From assembly GCA_933207985.1 (NCBI GenBank), contig OW240920.1, forward strand, positions 150,056,846-150,120,845: 64,000 bases of DNA. Direction: 5' to 3'. The translations under genes and the position numbers were made by a program. Origin of the DNA: Pelobates cultripes. Taxonomy: Eukaryota; Chordata; Amphibia; Anura; Pelobatidae. Under the pieces are notes generated by a model, which was not told the origin of the DNA, searched no databases, and worked only from the letters and a program-made list of their open reading frames with translations. Shown piece after piece: positions 1-7,977 of this stretch. Positions within the stretch are counted from its first letter, which is position 1, and the number at the start of each line of letters is the position of its first letter.

Positions 1-1038
1 CGTGAAATTGTCCGTTTGCATGGCATCCCCCACAATATTGTGTCTGATAGGGGCTCTCAGTTTGTGTCCAGGTTCTGGAGGGCGTTCAGTAAACAATTGG
101 GGATTGATCTCTCCTTCTCCTCCTCCTACCATCCACAGACCAATGGTACAGCTGAGAGGGCTAACCAGTCATTAGAAGTTTATTTGCGTTGTTTTATTAA
201 TAGCACACAAGACAATTGGTCCGAACTACTCCCGTGGGCCGAGTTCGCTAGAAACAATGCTGTTCATGACTCCTCTGGGCACAGTCCATTTTTTGTCAAT
301 AATGGTAGGCATCCTACGGTTCTCCCTGCGGTATTTTCTGATACTGCCATTCCTGCTCTGGATGAGCGTCTGGCCTCCATTCGGGATACCTGGGTTAAGG
401 TTCAAACTGCTCTAGGGGCTGCTGCTGAACGCTTCAAACATTTTGCTGATAAGCGTAGGAGTGCCAACCCGGTGTACCAAGTGGGGGACCGGGTTTGGTT
501 GTCATCTCGCAACATCAAGCTTAAGGTCCCTAGCATGAAGTTTGCCCCCAGATTCCTTGGTCCCTATAGAGTGCTTCGTAGGATCAATCCAGTGTCTTAC
601 TCTCTGGCTCTTCCTGCATCTTTAGGGATTCCCAACACTTTTCATGTGTCCTTACTCAAACCTCTTGTCTGCAATAGATATACTGTTCCTTGTGTTCCTC
701 CCCCTCCGGTGGTGGTGGGTGGTCAGGAAGAGTATGAGGTATCTTCTATCGTGGATTCTAGGTTTTCTCGGGGCACTTTACAGTACTTGGTTGTTTGGAA
801 AGGTTACGGTCCTGCTGATCGTTCTTGGGTTTCGGCTCCTGACCTGCATGCGGGCCGTAAGATCCGCGCTTTTCACGCTAAATTTCCTCTCAAGCCTGGT
901 CCTGTCCGCCCGGTGGGCGTTCTTCAGGTGGGGGGTAATGTCACATATTCATCCGCTTATAGAAATGTGGTTAATGACATTTACTGTCCACACAGGAAAA
1001 GTTGTGCCGAGCAGCAACCTAATCCACAGAAGGGTTAA
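1..1038 (+). CDS. Chromodomain gypsy (chromovirus) pol, C-terminal end (family A)
   Basis: The frame is open from the window edge, so this is the tail of a longer pol. It begins inside the integrase core: SDRGSQF carries the second catalytic Asp and NGTAERANQS the Glu of the DDE triad. A linker follows, then a GPY/F-like segment (LGPYRVLRRI) and a chromodomain (from EYEVSSIVD through YLVVWKGYG to SWVSAPDL). Chromodomains in this position are typical of chromoviruses and are thought to steer integration toward particular chromatin marks. The frame runs across the purine tract into the LTR and stops about 33 codons inside it. No lesion is seen in this part, so the copy may be fairly young; its 5' parts lie outside the window. 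Confidence 0.9.
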   Translation, partial: REIVRLHGIPHNIVSDRGSQFVSRFWRAFSKQLGIDLSFSSSYHPQTNGTAERANQSLEVYLRCFINSTQDNWSELLPWAEFARNNAVHDSSGHSPFFVNNGRHPTVLPAVFSDTAIPALDERLASIRDTWVKVQTALGAAAERFKHFADKRRSANPVYQVGDRVWLSSRNIKLKVPSMKFAPRFLGPYRVLRRINPVSYSLALPASLGIPNTFHVSLLKPLVCNRYTVPCVPPPPVVVGGQEEYEVSSIVDSRFSRGTLQYLVVWKGYGPADRSWVSAPDLHAGRKIRAFHAKFPLKPGPVRPVGVLQVGGNVTYSSAYRNVVNDIYCPHRKSCAEQQPNPQKG

Positions 1039-1571
1039 TGCTGAGCAGTAATTGTGCAAATGAAACCTGGTGTCATGTATTCATCCGCTTATAGAAAAGT
1101 GGTTAATGACATTTACTGTCCACACAGGAAAAGTTGTGCCGAGCAGCAACCTAATCCACAGAAGGGTTAATGCTGAGCAGCAATTATGCAAATGAAACCT
1201 AGTAACTGACTTTGGGGTCAAAGGCCGGTTACAGCCTATCAGAACTAAAGGAGGGGTATTTAGGCCCAGTTCTCAGCCTGCTCAGTGCCCTGTCGTGGTT
1301 TCCCTTGTGGTTGTCTGAGAGCGCGTTCCTGTTTATAGTTTTCTACCTGGTTTTTGACTTTGGCTTTGTTTATTGACTTCTCTATATTCTGGTATCCTGA
1401 CTCCTGGCTTTCCTCATCGCTGTGTCCCTTTCTGTGTTCCCTGACCTCGGCTAGTATTTTTGACTATTCTTTGTACGTTAAATCCGGCCATTCTAAGGAC
1501 CGGTAATACGTTACTTATTTGTCATCCGTGCTGTACAGTTCTACGTGCTGGATCAAACAGTAATCCTGACA
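939..1571 (+). repeat. 3' LTR of chromovirus A
   Basis: Begins TGTCACATATTC after a G-rich purine tract (930-938) and ends CCTGACA, so its ends form the short inverted repeat TGTCA/TGACA. The first 132 bp are duplicated in tandem (939-1070 and 1071-about 1202, few differences). The following CTGAA (1572-1576) would be one copy of the target duplication; the other is outside the window. The DNA after the LTR belongs to gypsy element C. Confidence 0.85.
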
Positions 1572-1591
1572 CTGAAGCTTTATTGGGGAAT
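1572..1591 (+). pseudogene. Gypsy element C, protease end, fragment 1
   Basis: Twenty bases that read (A)EALLGN. Joined to the DNA after 15369 they give LLGND, the end of the protease domain, as at about 22965-22990 in element B. This shows that chromovirus A and the block 1592-15364 both landed in C, 20 bp apart. Confidence 0.7.
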
Positions 1592-2053
1592 TGTCAGGAT
1601 TACGAATTGATCCTGCACGCAGAACTGTAGCACACCTAGGACTAAGTATAATGTCTAACCGGAAATTCGAATGGCCGGACTTAACGTATCCAAGAATAGT
1701 CAGAATACTTGCCGAGGTCAGGGATAGAGAATCAGACACAGCGATGAGGAAAAGCCAAAAGTCAAGGATACCAGAAATCAGGGAAGTCAAAACTAAGCTA
1801 AAGTCAAATACCAAAAAATCAAGATCAGGAACGCACTCTCTGATTACCATTAGGCAGAAACCACAACAGGGTGTGACATCACGCGCACGCCAACGTCTTT
1901 CTCAACATGGGCGGTCATGGGGCTATAAAGTGGCATAAATCCGCAGCGGGATTATCAGGTATCCGGGCGCATGGCTGTAAATGGGCACAACTATTCCTGT
2001 CAGGACGGTAAATACCATTAACCACTTTACCATAAGCGGATGAATTCTGTGAC
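1592..2053 (-). repeat. Reversed A-type LTR copy
   Basis: Reverse complement of a diverged relative of the LTR at 939-1571: it starts TGTCAGGATTACG and ends near ATTCTGTGAC. There is no primer site or purine tract beside it, so it looks like a solo or orphan LTR. It lies directly between the GGAAT at 1587-1591 and the retrovirus-like element. Confidence 0.65.
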
Positions 2054-2057
2054 GGTA

Positions 2058-3597
2058 TGTGGGGATATTTATGGGATAATAATAGTAAGTGAGAATTGCC
2101 CACTAATTCAATTCTCAGATCCCAAAGAACGTTTATCGTGTTAAGTGGAAAGTATTTCATATAAATAATCACAATGTATAAAAATAGATTTTTATTTATA
2201 ATGACACATTAATTAATAATAATATTATGCAACATGCATGACAATAATCAATGAATATCCAGTATAAAATGGTATGCAATACAAAGGAATGGGTATTACG
2301 TTTCAATGGCTAAAAAGCATTTTCTGTCAAGACTTTATTTATGACTATCTTTCACAGACATAGAGAAAGTTTCACACAGAGATTCCTCAGAGTGCAGCGT
2401 AAGGTCGTAAAGTTTAGCTGACAGTTAGAATAACCCTTTCAATGCTGGCTAGATCTCCTAGGTAGTTAAGATCTATTCCTATGTAATTTTTAAATAAAAT
2501 AACATTTAAACTAGTTCATTAGTCATTTCCTGGAACCATCCAATAAGAGAATCTACCATGATTATATAAGCAGAATTTAATTTGTCTAAAAGATATCTTA
2601 TCTTAATTTAGAGCAAATCAATACACCTGGATAAAAACAGCGGTATGCTAACACGTGATAATATCACATCAATATATAATTATTCTTAATTCCACCTGCA
2701 GAATGGAATGTTTATAACTATATATTCTTTAGTTAACTAAGATTTCTTAATATGGAAATCTGACCGTGCTTTATCCAGTCATATATAATGCTATTAATAC
2801 ATTTTAATTAATTTAATTAATTAAATGAAACCAGTATAATTACCAGTTGAGTAGATATTTCATCCGATTGGTAGTCTCAGGAACTTATTTGGATGTCTCT
2901 CTGCATGGAGGTTGGAGTCCCCAAACTTCCAATTCCTCTCTCCTCTTTTCCTTTCTCCTTTGCATACCTTGTTTCCTCTCTCTCTTCCCTTTGTCTTAAC
3001 TTTTAAAGGGCCAGACTCTCTGTACGTCATCAGTTGATAACCCAATAGAAGCACTAGAGGTGTGGTTATCTTCCAGATCGCAATTTAGGTATTTAGTCTA
3101 TAGAGGGCAGTCTTGTCCCACTAAACATACCTATCCAGGAAAGAGTTAACTTTTCCTGGTGGCTATTTTGACGTCATTTTGGCCTATCTAGATAGTGCCA
3201 TAACTTAAAATTTCAAAGGGTTCTTTAAGTTTTGTCCAGACTATGTGTCTGGCAAATTCTGAGTTTTGACCCGTAACTTACAATGGGACCTTACATATTT
3301 AGACAGTATAATTAAATTATTTAATCTTCTCTGTCACAAATGTCTGGGTTTAGAATTGATCTTTTCCATTAGCATTAGACAGTCTGTCCAACCCCCTTTC
3401 TTCTTATCACTTGGTTTGTTTATAGTATGCATTCCTTTAGCTCTGCAAAAATGGGTAGTTTTACAGATAGAAATCTTGTATCTTTTTGTTAGCTTGAAAA
3501 TAACAAAATGGAGTCTGCTCTGTTCAGAGTGACTCAGAATATACACTTTTAATTTCTATCATAGCACAAAATGTCTGCCGATATAAATACCCTGACA
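2058..3597 (-). repeat. 3' LTR of the retrovirus-like element
   Basis: 1540 bp, paired with 12848-14399. From about 2590 to the end the two copies look identical. The first 300-500 bp on the plus strand (the U5 side of this minus-strand element) carry many substitutions and small indels. A purine tract (AAAGGGGGG on the minus strand, plus positions about 3600-3610) lies just outside it, marking this as the 3' LTR. Confidence 0.9.
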
Positions 3598-3612
3598 TAA
3601 CCCCCCTTTAGT
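3598..3612 (-). other. Polypurine tract of the retrovirus-like element
   Basis: On the minus strand, CTAAAGGGGGGTTA directly precedes the 3' LTR. This is where plus-strand DNA synthesis is primed in LTR retroelements. Confidence 0.65.
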
Positions 3613-3661
3613 GCATTTCATAGCCAAAATTAATTTAGCTTATGAATAAGCACTATAGAAG

Positions 3662-4732
3662 TTACCAGACAAATTGTGCAATCACATCATTTCTAACATA
3701 GGCCCGTGCGTGGAATGAACATTTTTGTATATATTTGTACCTGTAAAAGTTTTGAACTTTACACTTAGTACAATCAACCATAATATCATTATTAACATAG
3801 TACATTGTTTTCATTTGAAAAATGTCTTTGGGAGTTACATATGGTATGGTCAATAAAAAGCAAATCTCCATACGTTCCGGATCAATTAAGAGAGGTATAG
3901 CGCTCCCCATCTCAAAGGCCAGATTTAGTTGCATAGGCTCAATTGTCTCTCCATCCACATTGGCAAGCATCGCATGAACAATATCCTTGGATACAAAATA
4001 CAGAGGTATGCGTCCCCCTGCCAATTCGATCATTTCAGTTTGCACTTCGTCAAGAAAAGCAAGTGTGTGGAACAATATTGGGTCATGCAGAAATAGAAGT
4101 TCACGCTTAAATAAGTCATGACTTTGGTGCAGCTCAGTGGATTTGGCAATTAACTCCGAATGCAAATTTGTTGTAACAACTGTGTCTTCCACAATAGTTA
4201 ACACGTCTTGGAGAAGTGTTCTTTGCTGTTGTATCACCTGATGAATATCGTTAATGTGTTGCTTTAGCGCATAGATTTCCATATCCAGCTTTTGGACAGT
4301 AATAGAGTTGGCTGCAGACATTCCAGTTGCGACAACTGCACCGACAGTGGCACAAACTAATGCAACAATTATAGCGGTGAGGAACCTTTTGGGTCGGTTG
4401 CTCATCGGAATAGAACTGGATACAAATGGTTTCCGGGCTTGCTCCAAGATATTTCGCACACGGTCCTGTGCTCTTTGGAGGTGCATCTGGTACCAAGTCT
4501 GTAACTCAGGAAGCTGCATCGATGAAATGTTGTATGCCTTCTCGATGGAAATCTTGGGGTCCAAGCTGACGAACACACGTCGGGTCAGGATCCTCTTCTC
4601 CGTTAAGATGAACCCTGGTGTCTCTTGAATCAGGATGCCGGAGGATGGTCCCATCTCTGCGATCGGGTCGGTCCGTAGCTCTTGGCACAGGAGCAGTACG
4701 ATCCAGAAACACGTCACATCCTTCTTGGACAT
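3662..4732 (-). pseudogene. Env-like glycoprotein, C-terminally truncated
   Basis: A 356-residue frame in env position, about 360 bp after pol. Residues 8-16 are hydrophobic and could be a signal peptide. A furin-type site (RPKR, residues 113-116) is followed at once by a hydrophobic Ala/Gly/Val-rich stretch (about 117-145), then a long heptad-like helical region (about 147-205). That order matches class I fusion proteins, in particular the F proteins of mononegaviruses, to which lokiretrovirus Env is related. The frame stops 64 bp before the 3' LTR with no transmembrane anchor, and few cysteines are seen (only around residues 321-338 near the end). The membrane-proximal part therefore appears deleted and the product would not be a working surface protein. 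Assignment rests on layout, not on a database match. Confidence 0.65.
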
Positions 4733-5094
4733 CTTTCGACAGTCACGGATCAGGAACTCGTTTCAGACATCTACTAATGATTCAAGGTTTGTTAAGCATA
4801 CAAACTTATAACAGTGTGACATCACTTGGCCTAGGATAACACATTATTACGATTCATCAACATATGTATTCTCTATAATTCTATTTTTATAACTTCATCC
4901 CTCACTACATTTATTACTGACTCCTTAGCAGTTCGCCTATAGCAGCTAAATAAGCTAGTAACCTGCTTATAAAATGTAGTTATTTGATGGCAAGGAAATG
5001 GTTAATGACATGAACGTACATGAGATCATGGCACATCACAACATTTCACATCATACTATACCACGTGAATCAAGCATTCATCCAGGTTAGTCGT

Positions 5095-7977
5095 TCACCC
5101 TTCTGCGTCTGAATCCGCACCTATAATCCTTAATTGAGATTTAGGATGACAAGCACGCAACTGGTTAATGTGAACCCACTTTTCAATAAAAACACCATCC
5201 TTAGGAATTTTTATCTTGTACGCTACTGGGGAAATTTTGTCAATGATGACATATGGCCCTTTCCAAGAAGGTAAAAATTTATTTTCCTTAACTTGATTTC
5301 GCGCAAAGTTATACAGATAGACTTGATCTGTTATCTCATATTCCTTTTTCGTGGTTTTTAGATCGTAATAGGTCTTAACCCCTGTCGCTGCTTTTTCTAG
5401 ATTCTTTTGGGCAAAAGCAAACGCATGCTGTAAATGCTTGCGCAAATCTTCGATATACTGATGCGTAGTGGCAGCATTGATCAAGTTATGATCTGAAGTA
5501 CGATATAGTAAATGCTGTGGTAAAACCATCTTCCTTCCTGTCATCAATTCAAAAGGTGACAATTTGGTAGCAGTGCTAGGTGTAGCTCTAATCGCCATTA
5601 AAATTAGGGGCAATTTAATGTCCCAGTCTTTACCAGACTCCTTAACATACTTCTTCAGAATATTAACGATAGACTGGTTATATCGCTCTACCCCCCCGCT
5701 AAACGCAGCGCGGTATGGAATATGTAGCTTTCGTTTAACACCTAGAATGTTCCACATCTTAGCCATTACTTCGCTGGTAAAATGACTACCTCTGTCTGAC
5801 TCAATTCTTTGAGGCAGACCAAACCTGGAAAAGACATGGTTAATCAACAAAGTGGCGCACACGGTACTCGTGTTCTCTTTACAAGGCAAACATTCTATCC
5901 ACTTTGTGTACATACATGTAACGGTTAACATGTATTTGTTACCTCTTGAAGATCTTGTTACAGGACCTAAAAAGTCAATTTGAATATCAGACCAGGGTAA
6001 TGACACCCCCCTCTTCTGAAGTGGTGCACGATGGGTTGGACCATGGGGTTGGTATTGCTGACAAATCAAGCATCCCTGACAGTATTTCTTAACATCCCTT
6101 AACATGTGTGGCCAATATGCATAATCACGCAATATCTCATATGTGATCTTATCACCACGATGCCCAGATGTAGGTGCATCATGTGCGTGTTGGAGCATTA
6201 ACCCTCTGTATAAAGTTGGGACTACCCATTGTTGTATACCATGTTTAGAAGTTCTGACCAATAACCCATCCATGATACTAAATTGGACTTTATATCTCAT
6301 CAAGATTCGTAAATCTTCATTATCTTTGCAATCCTCATCTGTGATGGGATTGGCAGTAGGGTCTTCTATATGTCTATAGAATATGCCTATGATGGGATCA
6401 TTCTTTTGACTAGTAATCAGGTCCTCACTAGGAGCTTCTTGACTCCATTGCACGACGTTTAAGTCGGCATTATCTCTAGCCTGTCGTCTAGTTATGGCTT
6501 CAACATGAATTGATCCCATAAGATCATCAATGTTTAGGGTTTCACCATTGATGGCAGCTTGTTTTGCCAGTGAATCAACTAAGTCATTACCATCCTTGTC
6601 AATACCTTCTATTTTAGAATGGCCTTTGGTTTTCTTCCAATATATGGTTAAACCATTTTCCTTAACCAACTCATCGATTTTACAAAACAATTTCCCATGT
6701 TTAACAGGTTTGTTATTGCTCTTCAGCATTTGGTTACGTTTCCAGCTAGGCAGATATTCGACGAAACTGTTGCGAACATAGTTGGAATCAGTTATAATAA
6801 CAAATTCTTTGATACCATATTCTATTGCCATTTGGATGGTCTTATATACTGCACAGAGTTCGGCTATCTGACTGCTTTTGGGACCAATATTGTATCCTAT
6901 AGATACATTAGGATAATCACCTATCCAGGCGATTCCGATACCTGCAACTAACTTCCGTTCAGCACCAACGACGTGGTGATATGAACAACCATCAATGTAT
7001 ACCCACGGTAGTGGTCGACAGTATTCCTCGTCATAAACTTTATAAGGAGATAGCAATTGCTCTTCTAGGAAGTCATCTCCGGTGTCATTATCATCCAGAG
7101 ATGGAGCAGTACAGTCATGTAATTCTGCTAAACCTTGGGCAACTGGGCTTCTCTTATTATGTTTATAACGGACTTCTAACGGCCATCCCTGTAAGGATAG
7201 AGTCCATGCAGTAATTCGACTGTTAGAGAGATTACCGTCTCTAATTCTTTCACTCTGCAGATACTGTAGAGGTTGGTGAGCTGTTTCTACAATTATTTTC
7301 TCACCTTGAATATAGCTACGAAAATTTTGTAGTGCCCAGACAGTCGATAATAACGCCTTCTCACACGTGTTGAATTTAACTTCAACAGGTGACAAAGTCT
7401 TGCTAGCATATGCAATAACTTTGTTTAAACTGTCCTGCTTCTGATACAGAACAGCACTTATGCTTAAATCGGTATATCCTGTCTCCAGATAGAAGGGTTT
7501 ACCCCCCTCTGGGTATGCTAAACAGGGTGCCTGAGTGAGCTTCCTCCTCAGTTCACTTACCGCTTGGTCCTGAGGCTCCCCCCAGTTCCAGGTAGTTTCC
7601 TTTTTAAGCAGGTGTAAGAGTGGTTTAGTTATTTCTGCATAGTTATCTATAAACTTATGGGAGTAGTTAGTCATACCAAGGAACGATCTTAATTCCCTGA
7701 TGTTTGAAGGTGTTTTAGCCTTGATTACAGCTTCAACCTTCTTCCTCTGGGGATTTAATCCTTCAGAAGTTACCTCATGTCCGAGGAAATTGACATGGGT
7801 GCGACACCATTGTGCCTTTTGTAAAGACAGTTTAATCCCTGCCTCTCTTAACTGAGTGAGAACATGTCTAATCTCTAAGATATGCTTATCAAAGGAAGTG
7901 CTTTTCAGCAAGACATCGTCGACATATGATAACGTTCCTCTCTCGAGTGCGTCAGGCATAGCTTTATGCATGAACAC
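5095..7977 (-). CDS. Retrovirus-like Pol: end of RT, tether RNase H, second RNase H, integrase
   Basis: 960 residues in a frame offset from the upstream pro-RT frame, so one small indel near 7990-8030 splits RT. In order: YVDD of the RT active site (18-21); a Ty3-type RNase H (about 160-275) that keeps Asp170 and Glu206 but has Ala in place of Asp in ETAHQPL; a second RNase H (about 325-475) with Asp329, Glu373, Asp397 and Asp468; integrase zinc domain (His597/599/606, Cys633/636/639); integrase core with Asp668, Asp728 and Glu764, 35 residues between the last two; and a GPY/F module near residue 907 (WKGPYVIIDKI). A decayed tether followed by an intact RNase H is the retroviral layout. Apart from the 5' break the frame is intact. 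Confidence 0.9.
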   Translation of the reverse strand: MFMHKAMPDALERGTLSYVDDVLLKSTSFDKHILEIRHVLTQLREAGIKLSLQKAQWCRTHVNFLGHEVTSEGLNPQRKKVEAVIKAKTPSNIRELRSFLGMTNYSHKFIDNYAEITKPLLHLLKKETTWNWGEPQDQAVSELRRKLTQAPCLAYPEGGKPFYLETGYTDLSISAVLYQKQDSLNKVIAYASKTLSPVEVKFNTCEKALLSTVWALQNFRSYIQGEKIIVETAHQPLQYLQSERIRDGNLSNSRITAWTLSLQGWPLEVRYKHNKRSPVAQGLAELHDCTAPSLDDNDTGDDFLEEQLLSPYKVYDEEYCRPLPWVYIDGCSYHHVVGAERKLVAGIGIAWIGDYPNVSIGYNIGPKSSQIAELCAVYKTIQMAIEYGIKEFVIITDSNYVRNSFVEYLPSWKRNQMLKSNNKPVKHGKLFCKIDELVKENGLTIYWKKTKGHSKIEGIDKDGNDLVDSLAKQAAINGETLNIDDLMGSIHVEAITRRQARDNADLNVVQWSQEAPSEDLITSQKNDPIIGIFYRHIEDPTANPITDEDCKDNEDLRILMRYKVQFSIMDGLLVRTSKHGIQQWVVPTLYRGLMLQHAHDAPTSGHRGDKITYEILRDYAYWPHMLRDVKKYCQGCLICQQYQPHGPTHRAPLQKRGVSLPWSDIQIDFLGPVTRSSRGNKYMLTVTCMYTKWIECLPCKENTSTVCATLLINHVFSRFGLPQRIESDRGSHFTSEVMAKMWNILGVKRKLHIPYRAAFSGGVERYNQSIVNILKKYVKESGKDWDIKLPLILMAIRATPSTATKLSPFELMTGRKMVLPQHLLYRTSDHNLINAATTHQYIEDLRKHLQHAFAFAQKNLEKAATGVKTYYDLKTTKKEYEITDQVYLYNFARNQVKENKFLPSWKGPYVIIDKISPVAYKIKIPKDGVFIEKWVHINQLRACHPKSQLRIIGADSDAEG

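Noticed and set aside
1515..2172. Frames of 85-115 residues on both strands around 1.5-2.2 kb
   Set aside because: They span LTR A, the reversed A-type LTR and the boundary of the 12.3-kb element; chance frames in LTR DNA.
2860..3546. Small frames of 64-88 residues, present identically at 13662-14348
   Set aside because: They lie in the two LTRs of the 12.3-kb element; identity reflects LTR duplication, not coding.
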